From RGIG3528 sp964653855 (GTDB lineage: Bacteria > Bacillota > Clostridia > Lachnospirales > Lachnospiraceae), in contig CAZZFV010000020.1 of NCBI GenBank assembly GCA_964653855.1, forward strand, positions 1-37,350: a DNA stretch of 37,350 bases, given 5' to 3'. Of this stretch, positions 25,993 through 32,682 are shown piece by piece. Position 1 is the first letter of the stretch. Every line of letters begins with the position of its first letter. The position numbers and the translations under genes are program-made. A model generated the notes under the pieces. The model was not told the DNA's origin. It saw only the letters and a list, made by a program, of their open reading frames with translations, and ran no database searches.

Positions 25993-26634
25993 ATGAAGAT
26001 AATAATGCTTGGAGCGCCGGGTGCCGGAAAGGGCACGCAGGCAAAGATGATTGCGGCAAAGTATAACATTCCCCATATTTCGACGGGAGACATATTCCGT
26101 GCGAATCTTAAAAACGGTACCGAACTCGGACTTAAAGCAAAAACTTATATGGATAAGGGGTTGCTTGTGCCGGATGAACTTACGCTCATGCTTATCATGG
26201 ATCGTTTTAAAGATGCGGATTGCAAAAACGGATACGTTCTTGACGGATTCCCGCGCACGATTCCGCAGGCGGAAGCACTCACCAAAGCCTTAAAGGAAAA
26301 TTCGGACGATATCGATTTTGCGATCAATGTCGATGTTCCCGATGAAAATATCGTAAACCGTATGTCGGGAAGGCGTGCATGCTTAAAGTGCGGAGCAACT
26401 TATCATATTAAGTTTAACGCACCCAAAAAGGAAAACGTATGCGACGCATGCGGCGAGACCCTTGTGCAGCGTGAAGACGATAAGCCGGAAACGGTTTTGA
26501 ATAGGCTTAATGTTTATCATAAGCAGACACAGCCGTTAATCGATTACTACAACAATGCGGGAAAGCTTAAGACGGTTGACGGAACACGTGACATGAACGA
26601 AGTTTTTTCGGATATTACGGATATTCTCGGATAA
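25993..26634 (+). CDS. adk: Adenylate kinase, zinc-lid type
   Basis: Converts ATP + AMP to 2 ADP in the cytoplasm. It has 213 residues with the P-loop GAPGAGKGT at 8-16, the AMP-site motif DGFPRT at 84-89 and a long LID carrying four cysteines, C130, C133, C150 and C153, the zinc-lid form common in Gram-positives. AGGGAG precedes the ATG. The gene sits between secY and map as in most Firmicutes, but behind a terminator-like hairpin. Confidence 0.98.
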   Translation: MKIIMLGAPGAGKGTQAKMIAAKYNIPHISTGDIFRANLKNGTELGLKAKTYMDKGLLVPDELTLMLIMDRFKDADCKNGYVLDGFPRTIPQAEALTKALKENSDDIDFAINVDVPDENIVNRMSGRRACLKCGATYHIKFNAPKKENVCDACGETLVQREDDKPETVLNRLNVYHKQTQPLIDYYNNAGKLKTVDGTRDMNEVFSDITDILG

Positions 26635-26646
26635 GTGTAGCAAAAA

Positions 26647-27417
26647 ATGGCAATTACAATAAAAACAGAAAAAGAAATCGAGCTTATGCGCGAGGCGGGA
26701 CATATTTTGGCGGATGTCCATGACGAGCTTAAAAATTTTGTAAAACCGGGCATTTCCACTTATGAGATAGACAGACGTGCGCACGAACTCATAACGAAAC
26801 ACGGATGCATACCTTCGTTTCTTAATTATGAAGGTTATCCCGCATCGATATGCTGTTCGGTGAACGACGTGGTTGTGCACGGAATTCCGTCAAAGTCAAA
26901 AATACTTAAGTCGGGCGACATAATTTCGCTTGACGCGGGCGTAATTTATAAAGGATATCAATCGGATGCCGCACGCACATGGTGCGTGGGAGAAGTGACG
27001 GATGATGTGAAGCGGCTTGTTGACACAACGCGTGCGAGCTTTTTTGAAGCCTTAAAGGTTTGCAAAGCGGGACATCACCTAAACGAAATCGGCGAAACGA
27101 TCGAAAGCTTTATTATGCCGTACGGGTACGGAATCGTAAGAGACCTTTGCGGACACGGAATCGGAACCGAGATGCACGAAGACCCGCAAATTTCGAATTT
27201 TAAACAAAATATCCGGGGAGTGAGACTTCGCCCCGGCATGACGATCGCAATCGAACCCATGATAAATATGGGCGGTTGGGAAGTCGATTTTAACAAAGAA
27301 GACGGCTGGACCGTCACAACAAGGGATCACACGTATTCGGCGCATTATGAAAATACGATATTAATAACCGAAAACGATCCCGAAATACTTTCGCTTTACG
27401 GTGACGAAGCGCTTTAA
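26647..27417 (+). CDS. map: Type I methionine aminopeptidase
   Basis: Removes the initiator methionine from nascent proteins using two metal ions. It has 256 residues. Metal ligands are visible as D96 (SLDAG), D107 (SDAAR), H170 (GHGIG), E203 (AIEPM) and E235 (YENT), with the substrate histidine H79. The start is 12 nt after adk with no recognisable Shine-Dalgarno sequence, so translation is probably coupled to adk. No N-terminal zinc-finger or SH3 extension is present. In many Clostridia a small KOW-domain gene follows; here infA comes next. Confidence 0.97.
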   Translation: MAITIKTEKEIELMREAGHILADVHDELKNFVKPGISTYEIDRRAHELITKHGCIPSFLNYEGYPASICCSVNDVVVHGIPSKSKILKSGDIISLDAGVIYKGYQSDAARTWCVGEVTDDVKRLVDTTRASFFEALKVCKAGHHLNEIGETIESFIMPYGYGIVRDLCGHGIGTEMHEDPQISNFKQNIRGVRLRPGMTIAIEPMINMGGWEVDFNKEDGWTVTTRDHTYSAHYENTILITENDPEILSLYGDEAL

Positions 27418-27517
27418 TTTTAAGCACATGCTACCGAAAAATGCGTTTATAGTTTATCATTCATCAATCATCGTTTATGATCATTAGTTATGATAAGTCA
27501 ATTTTAAAGAGGTAAAT
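27418..27517 (+). other. map-infA spacer rich in ATCAT/ATGAT repeats
   Basis: Within this 100-nt AT-rich spacer, TTATGAT occurs twice in direct orientation (27475-27481 and 27488-27494), and ATCAT/ATGAT motifs form overlapping inverted repeats. Either TATGAT could be a weak -10 box (TTTATC at 27453-27458 would be 17 bp before the first). No gene is seen. Confidence 0.3.
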
Positions 27518-27736
27518 ATGTCGAAAGCAGATTTAATTGAACTGGAAGGTACGGTTGTGGAAAAACTTCCGAATGCGATGTTCCGGGTTGAGCTCGAAAA
27601 CAACCATCTTGTTCTTGCACACATCAGCGGCAAGCTTCGTATGAACTATATCAAAATTGTTCCCGGAGACAAAGTTACTCTTGAAATGTCACCTTATGAT
27701 CTTACAAAGGCAAGAATCATTTGGAGAGACAAATAA
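27518..27736 (+). CDS. infA: Translation initiation factor IF-1
   Basis: OB-fold factor that binds the 30S A site during initiation. It has 72 residues, the standard length, with the family patterns IELEGTVVEKLPNAMFRVEL, HISGKLRMNYIKIVPGDKV and the C-terminal DLTKARIIWRD. AAAGAGGT precedes the ATG. It is preceded by an AT-rich repeat spacer and followed by a new promoter for rpmJ, so it may be the last gene of the S10-spc transcript. Confidence 0.98.
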   Translation: MSKADLIELEGTVVEKLPNAMFRVELENNHLVLAHISGKLRMNYIKIVPGDKVTLEMSPYDLTKARIIWRDK

Positions 27737-27776
27737 AATATTTATAACTTTTTAAATCTTTAACTTAAAAAAGTGC

Positions 27777-27805
27777 TTGCAGTGTGACAAAAAAAAGAGT
27801 ATAAT
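27777..27805 (+). promoter_or_regulatory. Sigma-A promoter of rpmJ and the alpha operon
   Basis: TTGCAG at 27777-27782 and perfect TATAAT at 27800-27805 have a 17-bp spacer, 35 nt before the rpmJ ATG. It marks a new transcription unit between infA and rpmJ. Confidence 0.82.
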
Positions 27806-27812
27806 GTCACAC
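27782..27812. promoter_or_regulatory. Operator-like palindrome within the rpmJ promoter
   Basis: GTGTGACA (27782-27789) and its exact reverse complement TGTCACAC (27805-27812) are 15 bp apart. The left half starts at the last base of the -35 box and the right half at the last base of the -10 box. The symmetry and placement suggest a dimeric regulator. No regulator is identified. Confidence 0.5.
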
Positions 27813-27840
27813 GGACTTTTTTTGAAAGGAGAAATGAACA

Positions 27841-27954
27841 ATGAAAGTCAGATCTTCAGTTAAACCGATTTGCGAAAAATGCAAAGTCATCAAAAGAAAG
27901 GGCGCGATCAGAATCATCTGTGAGAACCCTAAGCACAAGCAAAGACAGGGCTAA
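27841..27954 (+). CDS. rpmJ: 50S ribosomal protein L36, zinc-binding type
   Basis: The smallest ribosomal protein, 37 residues. It is the zinc form, with ligands C11, C14, C27 and H32 in MKVRSSVKPICEKC and CENPKH. AAAGGAG lies 7 nt ahead of the ATG. It has its own promoter and is followed four nt after its stop by a terminator-like hairpin. It may therefore be made on a short transcript as well as with the alpha operon. Confidence 0.97.
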   Translation: MKVRSSVKPICEKCKVIKRKGAIRIICENPKHKQRQG

Positions 27955-27957
27955 TAC

Positions 27958-27983
27958 CGATACCTGGATAGGCATCGTTTTTT
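27958..27983 (+). terminator. Terminator-like hairpin after rpmJ (possible attenuator)
   Basis: CGAT/ATCG plus CCT/AGG around one A-C mismatch and a GGAT loop (27958-27977) is followed directly by six Ts (27978-27983). No strong promoter is visible between here and rpsM, so read-through must occur, which suggests attenuation and not full termination. Confidence 0.5.
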
Positions 27984-28282
27984 AAAGGCATCAATAAAAG
28001 GTGCTCTTATAGAAACCGGTACCTTGCTTTCTGTGTTGCAATGTTCATTGGATCACTCAAATGAACACCGGATAAATTCCGGGCTAAGCTTTTTAAAGCT
28101 TACTTGTGATACCGTCCGGCGGATTTTTCCGCCCGTCAGAAAACAGTTAACGCTCCTTATCGGCGGAGTATTATTGTTTCTGCCGAATTAAAAATTAATT
28201 CGGTGATGGTTTAAAGCGGCTGGGCGGGATTTATTAAATCCCGCAATCAAAACATTTTATTTTATACGGAGGTACAATACAC
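27984..28282 (+). promoter_or_regulatory. Hairpin-rich leader before rpsM, candidate alpha-operon control RNA
   Basis: No gene is seen in this stretch. It holds a series of strong stems: TGTTCATT/AATGAACA (28042-28067), CCGGA/TCCGG (28068-28082), TAAGCTTT/AAAGCTTA (28085-28102), GGCGGA/TCCGCC with a TTTT loop (28118-28133), CCGAATTAA/TTAATTCGG (28183-28203) and GCGGGATTTA/TAAATCCCGC (28224-28244). CGGCGGA (28161-28167) can instead pair with TCTGCCG (28179-28185), competing with the CCGAATTAA stem. In E. coli, S4 represses the alpha operon at the rpsM leader; here rpsD is likewise in this operon. Confidence 0.5.
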
Positions 28283-28651
28283 ATGGCTCGTATTAGTGGT
28301 GTAGACTTACCAAGAGAGAAGCGTGTAGAAATCGGACTTACTTATATCTATGGTATCGGAAGAGTAAGCTCAAATCGCATCCTTGAAAAAGCAAACGTAA
28401 ATCCCGACACACGTGTTCGCGATTTGACGGATGACGAGGTTGCAAGAATTCGTGACGTCATTGACGCAGGATTCATGGTAGAAGGTGATTTAAGACGTGA
28501 AACTGCCTTAAACATTAAGAGACTCCAGGAAATCGGATGCTACAGAGGCATTCGTCACAGAAAGGGACTTCCCGTTCGCGGCCAGAACACAAAGAACAAT
28601 GCCAGAACAAGAAAAGGTCCTAAGAGAACAGTGGCAAACAAGAAGAAATAA
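28283..28651 (+). CDS. rpsM: 30S ribosomal protein S13
   Basis: Head protein of the small subunit that contacts P-site tRNA and forms the intersubunit bridge with L5. It has 122 residues, with MARISGVDLPREKRVEIGLT at the N-terminus and the C-terminal RGIRHRKGLPVRGQNTKNNARTR-type basic tail (core LPVRGQ). ACGGAGGT precedes the ATG. It follows the long structured leader. Confidence 0.98.
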   Translation: MARISGVDLPREKRVEIGLTYIYGIGRVSSNRILEKANVNPDTRVRDLTDDEVARIRDVIDAGFMVEGDLRRETALNIKRLQEIGCYRGIRHRKGLPVRGQNTKNNARTRKGPKRTVANKKK

Positions 28652-28666
28652 TAGGGAGGTTTCCAA

Positions 28667-29071
28667 ATGGCTAAGAAAGTTTCTACAGCAGCTAAAAAGA
28701 CTGCTAAAAAGCGTGTTAAGAAGAATTTGGATCATGGCCAGGCACATATCCAGTCTTCCTTCAATAATACAATTGTTACACTTACAGATGCACAGGGCAA
28801 TGCCGTATCATGGGCAAGCGCAGGCGGACTTGGATTCAGAGGATCCAGAAAATCCACACCTTATGCCGCTCAGATGGCAGCAGAAACAGCAGCTAAGGTT
28901 GCCGTTACTCAGGGCTTAAGAAGCGTTGACGTTATGGTAAAGGGACCCGGTACGGGCAGAGAAGCTGCAATTCGTGCACTTCAGGCTTGCGGAATCAACG
29001 TAACTTCCATCAAGGACGTTACTCCTGTTCCTCACAACGGATGCAGACCGCCCAAGCGCAGAAGAGTTTAA
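28667..29071 (+). CDS. rpsK: 30S ribosomal protein S11
   Basis: Platform protein of the small subunit near the E site. It has 134 residues. A lysine-rich N-terminal tail (about 1-20) precedes the core HIQSSFNNTIVTLTDAQGN, GFRGSRKSTPYAAQ and the terminal DVTPVPHNGCRPPKRRRV. AGGGAGG precedes the ATG, 15 nt after rpsM. Confidence 0.98.
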   Translation: MAKKVSTAAKKTAKKRVKKNLDHGQAHIQSSFNNTIVTLTDAQGNAVSWASAGGLGFRGSRKSTPYAAQMAAETAAKVAVTQGLRSVDVMVKGPGTGREAAIRALQACGINVTSIKDVTPVPHNGCRPPKRRRV

Positions 29072-29090
29072 TTGAAGGAGGAAATAGATA

Positions 29091-29687
29091 ATGGCCAGAA
29101 ATACAGATCCTGTTTTAAAGCAGTGCAGATCACTCGGCATTGAGCCCTCTGTTCTCGGAATCAACAAGAAGTCAAACAGAACAAATTTAAGAGCAGGCAA
29201 AAAGGTTTCCGAGTATGGTGCTCAATTAAAGGAAAAGCAGAAGGCTAAGTTCATCTATGGTGTTCTTGAGAAGCCTTTCCGCAACAATTTTGAAAAAGCA
29301 AAGAAGATTAAGACCGGCACAACCGGTGACAATATGATGATTCTCCTTGAGCGTCGTCTTGACAACGTTGTATTCCGTTTGGGATACGGCAGAACAAGAA
29401 CAGAGGCTCGTCAGATCGTGGATCACAAGCAGATTCTTGTCAACGGCAAGTGCATCAACATCCCTTCCTACCTTGTTAAGGCAGGCGATGTAATTGAAAT
29501 TAAGGATACCAAGAAGGCATCCCAGAGATACAAGGATATCCTTGAAGTTACCGGCGGAAGACTTGTTCCGGCATGGCTTGAAGCAAACCATGATTCACTT
29601 TCCGGTAAGGTTTTGGAGTTCCCTACAATCGATATGATCGACGTTCCCGTTAACGCAACGCTTATCGTCGAGTTGTATTCCAAATAG
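29091..29687 (+). CDS. rpsD: 30S ribosomal protein S4 (zinc-free form)
   Basis: 16S assembly initiator and mRNA-entry protein, and in E. coli the repressor of the alpha operon. It has 198 residues, with the RNA-binding S4 domain around RRLDNVVFRLGYGRTRTEARQ and HKQILVNGK. Only one cysteine (C12) remains in the N-terminal region, so the zinc knuckle of C+ forms is lost. AAGGAGG precedes the ATG. Its location inside the alpha operon, unlike the separate rpsD of Bacillus subtilis, makes autoregulation through the rpsM leader plausible. Confidence 0.98.
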   Translation: MARNTDPVLKQCRSLGIEPSVLGINKKSNRTNLRAGKKVSEYGAQLKEKQKAKFIYGVLEKPFRNNFEKAKKIKTGTTGDNMMILLERRLDNVVFRLGYGRTRTEARQIVDHKQILVNGKCINIPSYLVKAGDVIEIKDTKKASQRYKDILEVTGGRLVPAWLEANHDSLSGKVLEFPTIDMIDVPVNATLIVELYSK

Positions 29688-29758
29688 TAGGCGGCTTTTG
29701 AGGTATATTTTGTATATCTTAAAAAGCTTCGAACGAAAAATAAAAAGGAGGATCCTAT

Positions 29759-30727
29759 ATGTTTGATTTCGATTTTAAGCCGGCAAAGATTGAGATTGCC
29801 GAAACATCAGAAGACAAAAAATACGGACGCTTTGTTGTAGAGCCTCTTGAGCGCGGCTACGGCACAACGCTTGGTAATTCTCTCAGAAGAATTATGCTTT
29901 CTTCACTTCCCGGTTCGGCTGTAAGTCAAATTAAGATTGACGGCGTTCTTCATGAATTTTCGGTTATTCCGGGAGTTAAGGAAGACGTTACGGAAATTGT
30001 AATGAACATAAAGAGCCTTGCCATAAAGAACAACTCTTCTTCGAACGAGCCCAAAACGGCATACATCGAGGCAGAGGGCGAGGGCGTTATTACAGCAAAA
30101 GACATTATTGTTGACCAGGACATCGAAATTATCAACAAGGATCAGGTAATTGCAACACTTAACGGCGGAGACAATTGCAAGCTTTACATGGAGCTCACAA
30201 TCACAAACGGACGCGGTTATGTAAGTTCGGATAAGAATAAGGGTGAAGAGCTTCCCGTAGGCGTAATTGCTGTCGATTCCATTTACACACCCGTTGAGAG
30301 AGTAAATCTGACTGTTGAAAATACACGTGTCGGCCAGGTAACCGATTACGATAAATTGACTCTTGATGTTTATACAAACGGAACTCTTGCTCCCGATGAG
30401 GCAGTCAGCCTTGCGGCAAAGGTTTTGAGCGCACATCTTGAATCTTTTATTCAGCTCTCAGAGCGTGCGGCTTCCACGGAAGTTATTGTTGAACCTGTTT
30501 CGAATGAAAAAGGAAAGACCCTTGAGATGAGCATTGAAGAACTTGAACTTTCGGTTCGTTCGTTCAATTGCTTAAAGCGCGCAGGTATCAATACCGTTGG
30601 CGAACTTGTTAATAAAACTCCGGATGACATGATGAAGGTTCGTAACCTTGGTCGCAAGTCACTCGAAGAAGTACATGCGAAATTAAAGGAGCTCGGCTTG
30701 TCACTCAGACAGGGCGAAGAGATTTAA
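29759..30727 (+). CDS. rpoA: DNA-directed RNA polymerase alpha subunit
   Basis: Scaffold of RNA polymerase assembly; its C-terminal domain binds UP elements and activators. It has 322 residues. The N-terminal domain has EPLERGYGTTLGNSLRRIML (about 27-46) and the C-terminal domain has the helix-hairpin-helix region NCLKRAGINTVGELVNKT and VRNLGRKSLEEVHAKLKELG. AAGGAGGATCC precedes the ATG. It is fourth in the alpha operon, 12 nt before rplQ. Confidence 0.98.
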   Translation: MFDFDFKPAKIEIAETSEDKKYGRFVVEPLERGYGTTLGNSLRRIMLSSLPGSAVSQIKIDGVLHEFSVIPGVKEDVTEIVMNIKSLAIKNNSSSNEPKTAYIEAEGEGVITAKDIIVDQDIEIINKDQVIATLNGGDNCKLYMELTITNGRGYVSSDKNKGEELPVGVIAVDSIYTPVERVNLTVENTRVGQVTDYDKLTLDVYTNGTLAPDEAVSLAAKVLSAHLESFIQLSERAASTEVIVEPVSNEKGKTLEMSIEELELSVRSFNCLKRAGINTVGELVNKTPDDMMKVRNLGRKSLEEVHAKLKELGLSLRQGEEI

Positions 30728-30739
30728 GGAGGAAATACA

Positions 30740-31431
30740 ATGGCAGGCTATAGAAAACTTGGCAGAACGGCAAGCCAAAGAAAAGCTTTGCTCAGAAATC
30801 AGGTTACCAATCTTCTCTACAACGGCAAGATTGTTACAACCGAGTGCAGAGCAAAGGAAGTTCAAAGCATAGCTGAAAAGATGATCACACTTGCTGTAAA
30901 GGAAAAGGACAACTTTGAGACCGTTACCGTTAAGGTAAAGGAAGCAAAGAAGGACAAGGACGGCAAGAACGTTAAGGAAGTAGTTGACGGCAAGAAAGTT
31001 ACCGTTTATACAGAGACAGAAAAGCAGATTAAGAAGGACAGCGCATCAAGACTTCATGCACGCAGACAGATGAATGCATTCCTTTACACCGTTACGGATG
31101 TTCCGAAGGAAATCGCAGGCAAGAAGAAGAACACAAAAACTGTAAGCGTTACAGACAAGCTTTTTGATGAGATCGCTCCCAAGTATGCGGATCGCAAGGG
31201 CGGCTACACACGTATCGTTAAGATCGGTGAGCGTAAGGGCGACGCAGCAATGGAAGTACTTCTTGAGCTNNNNNNNNNNNNNNNNNNNNNNNNNNNNNNN
31301 NNNNNNNNNNNNNNNNNNNNNNNNNNNNNNNNNNNNNNNNNNNNNNNNNNNNNNNNNNNNNNNNNNNNNTCGTTAAGATCGGTGAGCGTAAGGGCGACGC
31401 AGCAATGGAAGTACTTCTTGAGCTTGTTTAA
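30740..31431 (+). CDS. rplQ: 50S ribosomal protein L17, interrupted by an assembly gap
   Basis: Large-subunit protein near the tunnel exit. The gene runs from 30740 into 100 Ns (31270-31369). The 55 nt before the gap are repeated exactly after it (31370-31424), so joining the copies restores one frame ending LLELV and TAA at 31429-31431, matching the usual L17 C-terminus. The restored protein would be 178 residues, about 55-60 longer than the usual 115-130. The excess is mostly a lysine-rich insertion at about residues 52-104, between KMITLA and LHARRQ. As written, the Ns shift the frame; a 237-residue reading across them is artefactual. AAGGAGG precedes the ATG. Confidence 0.95.
31215..31424. 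other. Scaffold gap of 100 N flanked by an exact 55-nt duplication
   Basis: Bases 31215-31269 and 31370-31424 are identical over 55 nt and abut the N-run on each side. This is the signature of two contigs overlapping by one assembly k-mer but scaffolded instead of merged. The true gap length is most likely minus 55. Confidence 0.93.
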
Positions 31432-31464
31432 TCTTCAAAATTCTGATATTTAAAATGTTTGATG

Positions 31465-31498
31465 AAAGCCATTCTTCATGTGAAGAGTGGCTTTTTTT
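31465..31498 (+). terminator. Rho-independent terminator of the alpha operon
   Basis: A 14-bp stem with one G-U pair (31465-31478 with 31481-31494) and a 2-nt apex is followed by Ts to 31498, 34 nt after the rplQ stop. Confidence 0.92.
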
Positions 31499-31584
31499 GT
31501 CCGAAAATTTTAATATGGGATTTTTGTCGGATTTATGGTGACATTTAATGTCGGAAACTTTAATCTCTTAATTTTTTTGAAATA

Positions 31585-31613
31585 TTGTACTTGTGTGGGG
31601 ATTATGGTAAAAT
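31585..31613 (+). promoter_or_regulatory. Probable promoter of the ecf operon
   Basis: TAAAAT at 31608-31613 with a TG extension (TGGTAAAAT) and a weak TTGTAC at 31585-31590, 17 bp apart. It lies between the alpha-operon terminator and ecfA1. The extended -10 compensates for the poor -35. Confidence 0.55.
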
Positions 31614-31661
31614 TAAACGGAGTATGGTCAAAAAAGAAATACAGAAATTTGGGTACATATA

Positions 31662-32534
31662 ATGATAAAAGCGGAAAATGTTTCATTTGAATATATAAGG
31701 CGTGACGACGAAGGAAACGTAAGCGAAATCGTGAAGGCGGTTGACGGAATCGATTTGCATATAAAACCGGGCGAATTTGTTGCGCTCCTTGGGCACAACG
31801 GCTCGGGAAAGTCGACGTTTGCGAAAGGCGTGAACGCAATTCTTACGCCGTCGGAAGGTGATCTTTATGTTGCCGGCTACAACACGAAAGACGAAGACAA
31901 CATTTGGCTCATACGTCAAAATGCGGGTGAAGTGTTCCAAAATCCCGATAACCAGCTTGTTGCGTCGGTTGTGGAAGAGGATGTGGCATTCGGACCGGAG
32001 AATTTGGGCGTAGAATCATCCGAAATTTTTAAGAGAGTGGAATACGCCCTTGATGCTGTCGGAATGAGCGCATACAGGTTTTCATCGCCCACGAATCTGT
32101 CGGGCGGACAAAAGCAAAGAATCGCGATCGCGGGAATTCTTGCGATGCGCCCGAAATGCATTATCCTTGACGAGCCCACGGCAATGCTTGATCCCGCCGG
32201 CCGTAAAGAAGTAATAAAAACATTGATTGAACTTAACAAAAAAGAAAATATCACGATAGTTCTTGTCACGCATTATATGGAAGAGGTTGTAAATGCCGAC
32301 AGGGTAATCGTGATGGACGACGGAAAAATCGTGATGAGCGGAACACCGCGTGAGGTGTTTTCGAGAGTGTCTGAAATCAAATCGCATTATTTGAGTGTGC
32401 CGCAGGTGACGGAGCTTGCTTACAAACTAAAACAAAAGGGAATCGATTTGCCGGACGGGGTTCTGACGGTTGACGAATTTGTTGAATGCTTTATGAAGGC
32501 ATATAGGGAAAAATGCATAGAAAAAGCAAAATAA
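31662..32534 (+). CDS. ecfA1: ECF transporter ATPase EcfA1
   Basis: One of two ATPases of the energy-coupling factor module that powers vitamin and metal uptake through interchangeable S-components. It has 290 residues, with Walker A GHNGSGKST at 44-52, Q-loop FQNPDNQ, signature LSGGQKQR near 146, Walker B CIILDEPTA near 166 and the switch histidine in LVTHYMEE. No strong Shine-Dalgarno sequence is seen before the ATG. Order ecfA1-ecfA2-ecfT-truA is standard in Firmicutes. Confidence 0.95.
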   Translation: MIKAENVSFEYIRRDDEGNVSEIVKAVDGIDLHIKPGEFVALLGHNGSGKSTFAKGVNAILTPSEGDLYVAGYNTKDEDNIWLIRQNAGEVFQNPDNQLVASVVEEDVAFGPENLGVESSEIFKRVEYALDAVGMSAYRFSSPTNLSGGQKQRIAIAGILAMRPKCIILDEPTAMLDPAGRKEVIKTLIELNKKENITIVLVTHYMEEVVNADRVIVMDDGKIVMSGTPREVFSRVSEIKSHYLSVPQVTELAYKLKQKGIDLPDGVLTVDEFVECFMKAYREKCIEKAK

Positions 32535-32682
32535 AGTGCAGCAAAAATGGCTATAAAAGGCTATAAAGTATAATAAAGTGCAATAAAGAGCAATAAATCA
32601 TAAGTGAAGTTTTGTTTTAAAAGTGCCTAAGTGTATACGAAAAATTACGGAAGTGTACATAAGGGCTCACAGAGGAAAAAAA
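32535..32682 (+). other. ecfA1-ecfA2 spacer with short AT-rich repeats
   Basis: This 148-nt spacer is long for this operon. It contains imperfect repeats: GGCTATAAA twice, TAAAGTGCA twice (the first at the ecfA1 stop) and several AATAAA units. No gene, terminator or clear promoter is visible. Confidence 0.35.

Noticed and set aside
27834..27836. ATG at 27834 as the rpmJ start
   Set aside because: It is not in frame with rpmJ, and the AAAGGAG spacing and L36 homology fit the ATG at 27841.
28224..28250. Terminator immediately upstream of rpsM
   Set aside because: The 10-bp stem is strong, but no T-run follows directly (AATCAAAACA comes first), so it fits a leader hairpin better.
30740..31453. 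A 237-residue L17 variant with a novel C-terminus
   Set aside because: Produced by the 100 Ns shifting the frame. The 55-nt duplication shows a contig overlap, and the merged gene ends normally.
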